A DNA stretch of 64,000 nucleotides. Origin: Aaosphaeria pasadenensis. Lineage: Eukaryota; Ascomycota; Dothideomycetes; Pleosporales. The position numbers and the translations under genes were made by a program. The stretch is taken from NCBI GenBank assembly GCA_022813625.1, contig JAKLMB010000015.1, positions 1 through 64,000 on the forward strand, read 5' to 3'. The notes below the pieces were generated by a model. That model saw only the letters and a program-made list of their open reading frames with translations, did not search any database and was not told where the DNA came from. Within the stretch, counting starts at the first letter, position 1. The number at the start of each line of letters is the position of its first letter. Positions 28,755-39,409 of this stretch are shown piece by piece.

Positions 28755-30551
28755 CATAAAAGGCAGATGCACCCGAAATGTCTGATAGCAGAAGTACTTC
28801 ATTGTTACCCTCCGGCTTTGGGCTCTTTGCGCTTCACCATGCAGCTCTAGGAAAGATGCCAGGAAATTGTTCTTACCAATGGGATGCCTAATCTGCCTCA
28901 TCTTCCCGATGACCCAATCTGAACCTTCTTTCGTGTAGCTTTCGAGCCCGTACATGAATAACGGCCGAGTATACCCAGGATTGATGGAGCCATTAGCGGA
29001 GACATTCCAATCTCCCTCGATGATGCGCCGAATCTGCGCAAGCGCTTCCGTTGCTTCAGGCGAAGGGAAAGGCGGGTCTCCAAGGATTCTGCCAATTGAA
29101 ATGATCTCAGTGTGAAAAGTAGCAAGGCAGATTCCGCACAAGGCCACAATTTGGTCTGCTAGGTTGGCAGACATGTGTTCACGTATAGCATTTGGCTGAA
29201 GTTGAAGCAGCGCAGGGCGATGCTCCCAAAGACGAGATAGATCGGCTTTCACATTTGCAAGAATCTCTGTGACCTCTTCTTGGTCCGCCGAGGTCGTTCG
29301 CGAGCGACGATAGTGTGTCACGTCTGCAACTCGGTTCGATATTGCTTGTACGCTCAAGTAGAAGTTGAAGACTGGCGTTGCAAGAGTGTCGAGTAGAAGA
29401 GACTCTTGCTGGGCATCGGAATTGAGGGTAGCAAGACTGGGCACCTCCTTCACATGCTCGTAAAGCAGATTCAAGACTCTTGATGGCAGAAGGCCTTGGT
29501 ATCCTGGCCGCTTTGTGGTAATGTTAAGTAGCTGTAGCCATGCACAAATGCGCAAGGAGATGGCGGATCGGCTCTTGCCTGCCAACCAAACCTCAAGTCT
29601 TCCCACGAAGTCCCCATCAAGGACCGTCAAAGGAGGGCTGTCGTCGTTAGGAAAGGTGACGGCGCAAAGGCACAAGAGCAAAGCCACAGCGAGAATGACG
29701 TCAAAGTCTATTGCATGATCACCTGATATTGAAGCGAAAGTTGTCAGTGCATTCCTATAGATGGACGTAGCGTGGGACATTGACAAACGGTCCGCCTGGG
29801 CTCTGTATACTGCCTGAGCGACAAGAAGCAATTCGGCCACGGGAAAATGGGTGATACCAAGAGTGGTGATATGGCGCTTGACCCAAGTCCAGTTCAATGG
29901 ATCAAATGATGAGAGGAGGGGGTAGTCGAATGTATCGAGGAAGTATGAGTATGATTCAAGGGCGGGTCCCTCCGAAGCTGCTTTCCAATCCATGATGGTC
30001 GTTAGGTAAATGAGTTGCGAGGCGGCATGGTATCGGTCTGCAGAATTATTGGATGCGAAGTGGTGCTCGGACGTATTGGACCTGTTGTTGTTTACTTCAT
30101 GAAACGGCGATCCAAATGATCCAGGATATGAGTAGATTGTCCCAGGTGTATTCGTCTGCTGCTCCAAAGAACTTGTCATGTCTAAGCCGCCCCAATGCGA
30201 GTTTGAGTCTGGACCAGCAGGCTCGTCATGGTTGAAGAGGTCTCTACTCGAACCTAAGGGCCTATCCTGGCCCGGAAAGTCGCTTGGTCCATGATTTGTC
30301 TCACACTGGCCGCCCTGTTGCGGGTCATCTCGCGACGTAGCTCGTCCTATGGGTGCTTGATATTCGCAAATTCTGTTCAATCGGAGACATTTTTGACAAC
30401 TTGGCCGCTGTTCGTCGCATTTCACTTTGCGAGCTCTGCACACCAAGCAGCCCGTACGTACACGATATTTAGTAGATGGACCTGGGGTGGCTGCTTGAGC
30501 GTCATGCTCGGAGTTTGTTGTACCATTCTCTCCGGACGTAGAGGATTCCAT
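28752..30551 (-). CDS. Zn2Cys6 transcription factor, likely cluster regulator
   Basis: Single exon, 599 residues. The N-terminal binuclear zinc cluster starts GCLVCRARKVKCDEQ, with six cysteines from Cys35 to Cys62 (C-x2-C-x6-C-x6-C-x2-C-x6-C). A Ser/Gly-rich linker and a helical C-terminal domain of the Fungal_trans_2 type follow. The helical region includes FLDTFDYPLLSSFDP and many Leu-rich helices. The position at the right edge of the cluster and its class make it the probable pathway-specific activator. Its stop codon is touched by repeat copy C. Confidence 0.93.
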   Translation of the reverse strand: MESSTSGENGTTNSEHDAQAATPGPSTKYRVRTGCLVCRARKVKCDEQRPSCQKCLRLNRICEYQAPIGRATSRDDPQQGGQCETNHGPSDFPGQDRPLGSSRDLFNHDEPAGPDSNSHWGGLDMTSSLEQQTNTPGTIYSYPGSFGSPFHEVNNNRSNTSEHHFASNNSADRYHAASQLIYLTTIMDWKAASEGPALESYSYFLDTFDYPLLSSFDPLNWTWVKRHITTLGITHFPVAELLLVAQAVYRAQADRLSMSHATSIYRNALTTFASISGDHAIDFDVILAVALLLCLCAVTFPNDDSPPLTVLDGDFVGRLEVWLAGKSRSAISLRICAWLQLLNITTKRPGYQGLLPSRVLNLLYEHVKEVPSLATLNSDAQQESLLLDTLATPVFNFYLSVQAISNRVADVTHYRRSRTTSADQEEVTEILANVKADLSRLWEHRPALLQLQPNAIREHMSANLADQIVALCGICLATFHTEIISIGRILGDPPFPSPEATEALAQIRRIIEGDWNVSANGSINPGYTRPLFMYGLESYTKEGSDWVIGKMRQIRHPIGKNNFLASFLELHGEAQRAQSRRVTMKYFCYQTFRVHLPFM

Positions 30552-31066
30552 CTGCTGTAATGGAAGGTTGGTGCCGGCCTCGTGGGAAGCGATCGGGTCT
30601 CAGTGACGCAACACTGTCATTGTTCTTTATCAACATGGACAATTCACGCCTGCAAGCTGCGAGGTACCAGCAACAAGGTCTTGTGAAATATGTTGCGCAG
30701 AAAAGGATTATGGTGTTTTATTTGCCTGCCAGGACGTAATTGATTGTACAAGCCGGCTAGAGTTCTCTGCCACTATGCTGAGAATTTCATCTTCCCCGCT
30801 AATTTGAGAATCCGGGCCTGGCTCAATTTACACCCGATATGTTCTAGTCCAGGATGACGAACACAACACTAGCAATTAAAGTCTCCTAATCATTCTTTAC
30901 AAGCACAAAGGGGTCTATACTCTGCACAGTATGTAACATTCAAGGAGGCAAGAACAATGTACGACGGAGAAGAAGTGCTCTGGCAAGAAATTGAGACTAT
31001 GCATTATGCGACCATTAGGCCGCTAGGGTGTGAATGTCTATCATCAGCGTGCTTTCGCGAATGCAA
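30552..31066. other. intergenic region
   Basis: 515 bp upstream of the Zn2Cys6 gene and downstream of the GDPD gene (both minus strand). It must hold the regulator's promoter. No exact CGG-N3-CCG site was found, so autoregulation through that motif is not supported. Confidence 0.4.
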
Positions 31067-31873
31067 TCATCTCTGTGCATCGGCGATGATTCTGACAACC
31101 TGTTCCACATCATCACTGATCAATTGATCCATCAATCCTTCCCTAATCCACCCGGCAACCTGTGCCTCGACATCAACTCCATATGAATTCTGTGACTCTA
31201 GCCTAGAAGGAGCAGGCACATGCAGGAACACAGCGAAACCTGCTTCATGAAGCTGTGCGGCTTCTCCACTTGGAAAGTGTTGTATCTCGAGATTCATGGC
31301 GTCAACGTTGGCCTCTCTCGCAACCGCAGCAGGGTTGATCAACCTGGAATGAGATATCGCCACCGTAGGTACTTCGGGAATGACCTTCTTGACCTCTCGG
31401 AGTTGTAAGAAATCGAAAGACGAGAATTGAAGGAGATCGGCACAATGAAGCTCGTCTATCAGCGCTCTCAGCTTCGGGAATATCTCGTCGTTGCGGTCGT
31501 AGATCTTCAATTCGAGCTGATATATGATGCCGACCTCTCGCGCCAACTGTATTGCATCCCTCAGCAGCGGGATGGGCTCGCCTGCGAAGGACTTATCGAA
31601 CCAGGAACCCGCATCGAGCTGCGAGATCTCCGCGTAGGTCATGCAGCTCACCGGCCCTCTCCCATTAGTGGTGCGGTCGACCGTCTCATCATGTATCAAG
31701 ATCATTTCGCCGTCTTTGGTGAGCGCGAGGTCGGTTTCGCAGGTGACATTTTCGCCGCCGACTTCACGGGCTTTGCGAAACGCGGCGAGGGTGTTCTCTG
31801 GTGCGCAAGAACAGTAGCCGCGATGGCCAGCTACTCTTGGATTTTGTGCACTTGTTCGTAGAGGATTCTTCAT
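31067..31873 (-). CDS. glycerophosphodiester phosphodiesterase (GDPD) family
   Basis: Single exon, 268 residues, complete. GDPD TIM-barrel signatures: AGHRG at 15-19, APENTLAAF, then ETDLALTKDG and IHDETVDRTTNG with the metal-binding Glu/Asp and catalytic His. QLELK supplies a later metal ligand. These enzymes split glycerophosphodiesters to glycerol-3-phosphate and an alcohol. No signal peptide or membrane segment, so cytosolic. It lies just outside the polyketide cluster and divergent from a phosphatase; membership in the cluster is unlikely. Confidence 0.92.
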   Translation of the reverse strand: MKNPLRTSAQNPRVAGHRGYCSCAPENTLAAFRKAREVGGENVTCETDLALTKDGEMILIHDETVDRTTNGRGPVSCMTYAEISQLDAGSWFDKSFAGEPIPLLRDAIQLAREVGIIYQLELKIYDRNDEIFPKLRALIDELHCADLLQFSSFDFLQLREVKKVIPEVPTVAISHSRLINPAAVAREANVDAMNLEIQHFPSGEAAQLHEAGFAVFLHVPAPSRLESQNSYGVDVEAQVAGWIREGLMDQLISDDVEQVVRIIADAQR

Positions 31874-32463
31874 GGTGAGATGTGTGCGACGATCTGCTTT
31901 ACCATGATTCAGCTGAAAGGATGACGACTATTTAAGAATGGCTCCTAGTCAAACACGTGGGATCTCTCGCCCATCGGCATAGTAACAATGCAAAGCCTCG
32001 AAAGCTCCATAATAACTAGGTACTTAAGAAGCTCGCCCTTCGAGATGGAAGAGATTTCGCTTATATCGGCTAATGTGGGGCTCGAGGCTTGCCGATTGAA
32101 GCGAGCTCCTACGGGGCAATCAACTAGACAAAGCTGCTTTGTCTTCGGCTACTGACAACTGCGCGGTAACATCAAGCTCGTTGTGCAGTAGGAAGCCCGT
32201 TCATATCCCAACGAGCAGCTGGCCGCGAATCTTGCGATAGGTTCGATGGTATTCTTTAATGCGGGATGACTAGGATGTTTGATCAGTGCGATGAACGGAT
32301 GTTTTTCATCCTTGGATACACCTGCTTCGTCTTCGAGAGTCGCCGCGTTTAAGTTGTGGATATCTCCATGCGTGCGCTCCATGGACTTTTTTTCATGACC
32401 TCCCACTAGTACTTTGAGTTGCAGAAAACCTACTCCTTCCAAAAGATCAAGAATCACATCATC
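31874..32463. promoter_or_regulatory. bidirectional promoter, GDPD / bisphosphate nucleotidase
   Basis: 590 bp between divergent starts. No specific motif was identified. The frame open upstream of the nucleotidase ATG begins with TTG and is not considered coding. Confidence 0.4.
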
Positions 32464-33534
32464 ATGGCAGTCTATAACTACGAACATGAACAGCAAGTCG
32501 CTGAGCGCGCCGTTCTGCGGGCCTCTATCCTCACAAAGCAAGTTCAATCCAGTGTCAGACACACCTTCAAAAGCGACAGTTCGGTTGTCACAATCGCCGA
32601 TTTTGCTGTCCAAGCCATGATCATAGCAATGCTACGGGATGCTTTTCCAGGCGACAGGTTCCTGGGCGAGGAAGATTCCGGCCCTCTTAGAGCCAACGAA
32701 GGATTGTGTCAGGCGGTTTGGGGCCTTTTAAAAGTCGCGAGCAAGGACGGGATTCTGCAAAACAGTCAATCGAATGGACCGACATCGATAGAAGAGATGC
32801 TGGAGTTGATCGACCTTGGAGGACAAGAAGAAGGCGGCAGTGACGGCCGCATCTGGGTTATGGATCCGATTGATGGTACGGCGACATTCCTCAAGGGCCA
32901 GCAATACGCTGTGTCGCTGACGCTCCTTGATCACGGCGAGGAAGCAGTTGGCGTTCTAGGATGCCCCAATATCAGCAGCGACATGACACAGATCTCGGAA
33001 GAGAACATCAACGGCGACGACTTTGGTGTAATGTTGACGGCAGTTCGAAACCAAGGTGCTACAATGCAGACCATGTCGCCAACGGGCCTCGAGAACTTGT
33101 GTCTATTGAAGTCCATCGCCAGCAACAATCCCAGCAAGGTCCGCATCGTCGATTGCCCTGACTGCAAAGTTACCCGGCACGATGCCACTCGGAGACTGGC
33201 GAACAACTACAACACCCGCTTCCCACATACCGAATTGTGGTCAGCTCACATGCGCTACGCTGCGTTGATTCTTGGCATGGCCAATGTTTTGTTCTGGGTT
33301 CCTGCTGAAGCGGAATCAAAAGTGCACATTTGGGATCATGCTGGGTCGCAACTCATCTTCAGAGAGGTCGGAGGGAAGATAACAGACTTGGACGGGAAGC
33401 CTGTCGATCTTGGGGCGGGGAGAGACCTCAATCGAAATAGAGGACTGGTTGCTGCAAGGGCGGATATTCATCAGGATCTCTTCCTCGCTATGCGCAATGC
33501 TCTGGCATATTGTGACCGCAATGATTCGGATTAA
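32464..33534 (+). CDS. 3'(2'),5'-bisphosphate nucleotidase-like (IMPase superfamily)
   Basis: Single exon, 356 residues from ATG 32464. Li-sensitive phosphatase fold: TIADFAVQ near 43-50, FLGEEDSG at 66-73, WVMDPIDGTATF at 131-142 with the metal-binding Asp residues, and a late WDHAGSQLI motif. Family members (HAL2/MET22, BPNT1) hydrolyse 3'-phosphoadenosine 5'-phosphate to AMP, protecting sulfur assimilation and salt tolerance. Length matches the ~350-residue fungal enzymes. Confidence 0.92.
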   Translation: MAVYNYEHEQQVAERAVLRASILTKQVQSSVRHTFKSDSSVVTIADFAVQAMIIAMLRDAFPGDRFLGEEDSGPLRANEGLCQAVWGLLKVASKDGILQNSQSNGPTSIEEMLELIDLGGQEEGGSDGRIWVMDPIDGTATFLKGQQYAVSLTLLDHGEEAVGVLGCPNISSDMTQISEENINGDDFGVMLTAVRNQGATMQTMSPTGLENLCLLKSIASNNPSKVRIVDCPDCKVTRHDATRRLANNYNTRFPHTELWSAHMRYAALILGMANVLFWVPAEAESKVHIWDHAGSQLIFREVGGKITDLDGKPVDLGAGRDLNRNRGLVAARADIHQDLFLAMRNALAYCDRNDSD

Positions 33535-34412
33535 CGCGTGTTGTTAGTACTCGACAATGAGTTAGCAATATCAATGTTTTCTTTGCTCTAGAATACAAAA
33601 TTCTTAATCTCATCCAAGCGATACCTTCAATAAAAGTAGCACAACTTCCCAGCGGCCGAGTTGAGATTGTTCTGGGTTTGAGTAGCTACGAATCGCTCCA
33701 TCAAAGGCAGTGATACCTGTCATCCAAAGACGTTGTTGTTGGACTGACGCGGGCTGCCTTGCACTTTCGAAGAACAATATTGATGCACATATCGATGCTC
33801 CAGGCGTGTTAACATGCAAATCCCCCATCCAAGGAACCGGATGCCAACATGATGCGAATCAATTTGAATTTCGGTGCTCAGCATTTATCAACCTCGCCAT
33901 TCACAGGCGAGCCTCGCTGAATTCGAGGAGTTCCTTACAGGAAAAGTTCGCGCGGGCCTCAACTGATCTGTAGAATAATTACATTGATTCAAGCCGTGCT
34001 GTACACTCGGACATGAGTCGTACTCTAGAAAGTGATGCTGCATGGTTTCTTGCGGGGGCAAGGCTCGTCGGCAGGCTCGCTTAAAGTGGGCCACTAACCC
34101 TGCTTAGCAGTGGCATGTCGAACGAGAGGATTTCTCGCTCCGAGTAGACTCCTACCAGATGCTCGCTCGTGGTCGAGTCTGAAATATCAATTGGCCATAT
34201 CGCCCTGCGCTCGAGCAAACACCATCGATGGCCGGCACTGAAGCCGCGATGGAATGTCGAGACAATGACTACTTAAAGAGTTGATCACTACCCGCCAGAA
34301 TAAGGACTCATCAGTCAAGACGATAACCCACCAATAGCGAGGTCAACCACCGACCAAAGCCAGTCTCTGATAATTATCTCGCCATTCTCAACATCCCAAT
34401 CCCGACTTCATC
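33535..34412. other. intergenic region
   Basis: 878 bp between the nucleotidase and the sugar transporter, both plus strand. No gene or strong motif recognised; presumably the transporter promoter. Confidence 0.4.
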
Positions 34413-36211
34413 ATGGAGAAGACCATCTCGATAGAGAAGCCCGTTGTAACAGGAGCCGAGACAAACCCCAGCCAGTACTTGGAAGATGCCGAAGCCGCCG
34501 TCGCGTGGGAGCACTCACTGACGCCACGACCAGCGTTGAGGCTCTATTCCAGGGCCGTCAAGTTCGCTGCCTTCGTTTCCCTCATCCTCGTTATGGAGGG
34601 ATTCGACACCAAAGTCCTGGGCAGTCTGTACGCGGTGCCTGCATTCAAGAGAGACTTCGGCCAATTGACGTCCATGGGAAAGTATGAGGTCTCTGCACCT
34701 TGGCAGAGCGGCATGAGCGGTATCCAAGGCGTGACGATGATCGGCGGCATGTTCTTGGGCGGATACGTTACTGAGAAATTCGGCTTTCGCAAGACGATGA
34801 TGTGGACGCTGCTGTCCATTGCTCCGATCAATTTCGCATTCTTTTTCGCTCCGAGCATCGAGGTGTTGGCCGTGGCCGTGTTTTTGTTCTGTAAGTCTTG
34901 TGCTCGCATCTGCATCTCAGAGAGTCTAACAATATCTAGCGATCCCCCTGGGAATCTTCCAGACCATAACCACGGTTTATGTTACTGAGATCATGCCTTC
35001 ATGTCTGAGGCCATATCTGACAAGCTGCTACTCACTCTCGTGGGCAAGTTTCGCCATATTATTATTCCAAAACCGGCACTGACATGATCCAGGCCTTTGG
35101 CCAACTTCTCAATGCGGTCGTCTTTCGTGGCACTCTTACTCTGCCTAGCCCATGGACATACCGAGTCCCGTTTGCCCTTCAGTGAGTTGCCAGATGACTT
35201 ACGCTTCTGCTGTTCAAACCTAACAAGTGGTCAGATGGTTCTGGCCAGTCCTCATCATCGGTGGCATCTACCTCGCGCCAGAATCACCCTGGTGGCTGGT
35301 TCGCCAGGGCCGCGTTGAAGAGGCTGAGGCAATCGTTGCTAACTTGACAACCGATGACTTGGACATCGAGGTTAAGAAGATTGTCGCTCTAATGGCATTC
35401 ACCACTGAGCATGAACGGAGCGTGCATGACGGCACAAGCTACATCGCCTGCTTCAAGGGAGCAAACCTCCGCAGAACCATCATCGTCATGGGAGTCTACA
35501 TCATGCAGGTCCTTTCTGGCGCACCTTTACGCGCGTGGATGACCTACTTCTTCTTACAAGGCGGTCTTGCGGCCGATCAGTCATTCAACATGACTATTGT
35601 TGTACTGTGCCTTTCGGTCGCTGGTGTCTTGGGCGCAGTAGGTGCATTTCGGAAGTACTCACAGTATCTTGCTAACAGGCTTCTAGTGGGTCGTTTTGAC
35701 CTTTGTTGGTCGCAGGCGCATGTATCTTGCCGGAAACCTCGTCGGCATGCTCCTCTTCATAGCAATCGGCTGCATGGGCATCGGAATCAAGACCTCGGGG
35801 GCCTCTAACCTCGCCTGGGGTATCGGCTCTCTCCTCGCCATCGATGGTTTCGTCGCCAACCTGCTCATCCTGCCCATCACATTCGTGCTGGTCTCCGAGA
35901 TCCCAAGCTCCCTCCTCCGTACCAAGTCCGTGGTGCTCGCGCGAAACACTTACTCCGTCGTCAACATCGTTGCCGGTACCATCACGCCGTACATGCTCAA
36001 CCCGACTGCCTGGAATTGGGGCGCGCTGACGGGCTTTTTCTGGGCTGGAGCGGCCTTGATTGGGTTTGTCTTCACTTTCACAATGATTCCGGAGTCAAAG
36101 GGTAAGACGGTTGCGGAAATGGATTATTTGTTCGAGCAGAAAACGCCGGTCCGCAAGTTCAAGAAGGCTCAAGTTTCGCTTTCCAATGGCGACATAGAAG
36201 AGTCGGTTTGA
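34413..36211 (+). CDS. MFS sugar transporter (maltose/alpha-glucoside permease-like)
   Basis: Five exons with closing phases give 532 residues: 34413-34890, 34940-35043, 35093-35181, 35235-35637, 35687-36211. Sugar-porter signatures: GFDTKVLGSLYAVPAF in TM1, YVTEIMPSCLRPYL, PESPWWLVRQGR, FVGRRRMYLAGN, and PESKGKTVAEMDYLFEQ at the C-terminus. About 12 membrane helices. The second intron (35044-35092, 49 bp) uses a GC donor, GCAAGT, which is needed to reach the AFGQLLN helix in frame. It imports a glucoside-type sugar with protons across the plasma membrane; the exact sugar cannot be told. Confidence 0.92.
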
Positions 36212-36875
36212 GTTTTATTGAAACCTTACCGCTGAAGCTGGTTAGCACATAACCCTACTTGCGAGCATTTGTGGCTCACAGACTGGAAATTCATGGTAAT
36301 GCGCAGTAGAGTGCGACATCCTGTTGGTTGCAGCTTAGACAAGACAACGAGTGTGAAGTTTTACCGATCTTCACTGCCGCCTCTGTACATAGATCTGAGA
36401 CTTAGTATATACATGTTGTTACAAAAGTCGCTTGCGACCAAGAAATGCCTGAATTTCACGAGCTCCACCTTAACAGTCAGACATTATAAATTCTTGACGT
36501 AGACTGATCTGCTTCTATTGATCTATGAGAAACGAGAGGTTAGCAGATAACGGAATCCTATATCTATTATATACGAAGCTCAAGTTACTTCCAGTCTTAC
36601 AAATAGCATTCCATTAAGTATACAACAGGGAACGTATAGGCAGGCTTCCGAGGTGCTGCTACAGCTATATAATCCAGATATATTAAGCTGATAATGGTTG
36701 AATGGTCTCTCGCTTTCGCTTTTACAACACTCAGTTAATATAGCACACCAAGAAAAGAAATCAGATACATTTGCTGCAGCTATATCTCGTCCATTGTATG
36801 TAAACAATAAGGCTAGGAAACCTTGCTGCTTGAAATTCAATTTGACAACAATACCTAATACTTTACTATTGGTTA
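36212..36875. other. intergenic region, AT-rich
   Basis: 664 bp between convergent 3' ends of the transporter and an unknown gene. AT-rich with nothing recognised. Confidence 0.4.
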
Positions 36876-38300
36876 TTACAGCACCTTTTCAAACTCTTCA
36901 TGATCCTTCTGGCTCAAGTCTGTAAGCACTAAATCCTCAACATTGGGTCTCCCCCAAGGGTTTTTCCATAATCTCCCAGAAGAATAAGGATCAGAACGCC
37001 AAAGAGGTTCACTCCTTCCATCTCTCGGATCTAAATCCTCCTGGATCCACGCCTTTGTATAAATCTTCTTCAGCTCAAGCGCAAAGATCTTAGCCTCTCT
37101 CTTCTTTGCTTCGAAGACAGTGACAGTGTGTCGATTGTTGGCAACGTTTCCTCGGGGATCAACTGAGTTACCACCCGGATTCGGTGCGCCAGCTGGCAAG
37201 GTGGTAACTGTACAGATAGGACTCTCTATGTTGCCTTCCCGTTCGACAGAATCTTTTCCCTCATACGAATACTCGACGTCTTCGCAGGTCATGATGCCCA
37301 CAACTAGGCAGACTGGTGGATTGGAGCGCGATGTCCACCTGGGGACGAAAAGCTTGAAGTCGTCATTCTCTTTCAGTTTCAGCCAGAACTGCTCATGTTC
37401 TTGGAGGCACCTGTAACGAATGAGCTTTCCAGAAAGGTGGAGCGTACTTTCAATATCTCCTTTCAATCGAAACCCGGCGATGGATTTAACCTTGAGAGGC
37501 GGTTCGTGAGTCCTCGCATGGATTTTGTGGAGGACGCAGTGAAAACTGGAGCCTTCTTCGAATTCGTGCTTGTTGTATTGGAGAGGCTCGTCGGGCAGGA
37601 AGTTGTCTGTTGGACTCAGGAAGTCTTGAACCACGGAGTCGAGGATCTTGTCTTCGAATTCGGCAGCGTCGAGCCAAGCTTGGTGTTTCAAGACGACAAA
37701 CTCGGGGCGTTTCCATGTCCCGGCGAGAGGGTGGTTGGAGTTGGGGAAGTCGGCGGCGTGAGCAATATGGCCTTCATCACGTAATGGCATAGGCCCCTTC
37801 AAGGGGGTGCCATACTTTAGGTCTAATTGGTGAACAAGTTTGTGAAGACGATGGAGAGAATTTTTGATTCCATGGAAGGCTACTTGCAAAAAGGACGGCA
37901 ATTCGGTTTCGTTGTTGCAAGAGTCGTGGCCATCACCCTGTACTTCGGAACGGTCCACGAATAGCAAACTGTAGTGGAGGATATCAAGCAACCGCAAGAC
38001 GCTATCTAGTAGTGTGGAGTTGTTTCGCAGGCGATAATCGAGAGAGTCATTCTCGTTCTCCGCTATGACACACGTGAGCCGACACCAACGTCGGAAATTT
38101 CGACTGTAGTTGCGGAAGAAACGCAGAGCTAGGGGAGGAAGTGGTCGATCAGAGTCGGCAGTACGTGCTAGACTGTTGTCAAAGAGGTCGTTACAGTCGT
38201 TTGCCATCAGCCTAATTGGATCTTCCTCCTCGCCGTATTCGCTGCAACTGTCGTCTTCGCTCCAACTCTCCTCGTCTCGCTGGTTGTCGATACTACTCAT
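36876..38300 (-). CDS. unknown fungal protein, 474 residues
   Basis: Single exon with a credible ATG at 38300. I do not recognise a named family. The N-terminus is acidic (WSEDDSCSEYGEEEDP), followed by a helical region (SVLRLLDILHYSLLF). A beta-rich C-terminal half contains LVVGIMTCEDVEYSYEG and then IFALELKKI. That beta arrangement recalls a domain seen in many uncharacterised ascomycete proteins, some near NLR-type genes. This resemblance is from memory of patterns, not a search. No signal peptide, membrane segment or catalytic motif is evident. Confidence 0.75.
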   Translation of the reverse strand: MSSIDNQRDEESWSEDDSCSEYGEEEDPIRLMANDCNDLFDNSLARTADSDRPLPPLALRFFRNYSRNFRRWCRLTCVIAENENDSLDYRLRNNSTLLDSVLRLLDILHYSLLFVDRSEVQGDGHDSCNNETELPSFLQVAFHGIKNSLHRLHKLVHQLDLKYGTPLKGPMPLRDEGHIAHAADFPNSNHPLAGTWKRPEFVVLKHQAWLDAAEFEDKILDSVVQDFLSPTDNFLPDEPLQYNKHEFEEGSSFHCVLHKIHARTHEPPLKVKSIAGFRLKGDIESTLHLSGKLIRYRCLQEHEQFWLKLKENDDFKLFVPRWTSRSNPPVCLVVGIMTCEDVEYSYEGKDSVEREGNIESPICTVTTLPAGAPNPGGNSVDPRGNVANNRHTVTVFEAKKREAKIFALELKKIYTKAWIQEDLDPRDGRSEPLWRSDPYSSGRLWKNPWGRPNVEDLVLTDLSQKDHEEFEKVL

Positions 38301-39409
38301 GTCAACGAGAACCAGTTTGTCCTCAAAAGATCGACAGTAGGAAGTCTAAGCACTCTGGGTTAGCAGTAAATATCTACACAAGAGATTACTATGCCAATTA
38401 GTTGTGTGAAATTCCTAGTGTGAAGGATTTGTGGGGTTGTTTGTGTTCTCAGCTCGAAGGTAAATTTGCTCTAATTTATACAGATCTTGATGGAATGCAT
38501 AAACAATGAAAAGGTAAGGAATAGCACTGTTCTCGGAAATACACAAGATATAGTCAAGAAGGTCCTTTGTTTCACTATGTACTTGTTTCCTATTATTAGA
38601 AGAAATAATACTATTTTCTTTTAGTAACACCACGTTCTTTCAATATCACCACGTTCTTTCAATAATACTATTATTGGCTTCGGGCATCCTGACAACTCAG
38701 ACGAGCAGGTTGAGGCTGATTTGAAAAGCAAACTTAGACTATTTTACGAATGATTTAAGTTAGGAAGGCCGCTAGATAATGCCACGCAGGTATTTGATCA
38801 CTACGATAGCTGGGTGATTGATCACGTTGATTGATATTGAGTCGATTCAATCACTATTGCAGCCACAGCCCCAACGTCTCTCCGGAACTACAACCAAGGA
38901 AGAAATCATGCTGTTGCTCGCAGAGGACGACTGGTCGCGAGCTCTGCATACCTCCTTGAAGAGGGGTTAAAAAGTGCAATCAATTCTTCTTTTAAATATA
39001 CAGAATTGTTCCTAATTTTCGATGACTGGGTCAAGTGATACTACAATAATCCCCAAGTAGCTTCTTCCACGAGAAAATAAACGCTATCCCCGTGGCTTTA
39101 TGTTGAAGACTGCAATTCGCAAAAATTCGAGGATCGCTGACGTCGGAGGTCGTTGTCACAAGCCAAAAGAGGCTCTGTTTTAATAATTTCCGTATCGGGG
39201 CTAGCGCACACCATCCCCATGGGGTTGGACCGAGGCTTGTCACTCACATGAAGATGCCAGCCATCACCTCTGAGTCCTGACCGTAGCTTGTGCCAAACTA
39301 TGCTACGCTGCCAGACGAACAGATAATTGAACCAAAGTAATATTTCATTGCGTCCAAATCCCACAATACCGTCCTACACTCAACCCGAATGCCCCTCCCG
39401 CGGTGAACC
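38301..39409. other. intergenic region with an 18-bp direct repeat
   Basis: 1.1 kb between divergent genes, AT-rich on the left. Two perfect adjacent copies of CACCACGTTCTTTCAATA (38628-38645 and 38647-38664) are visible. No gene. Confidence 0.5.
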
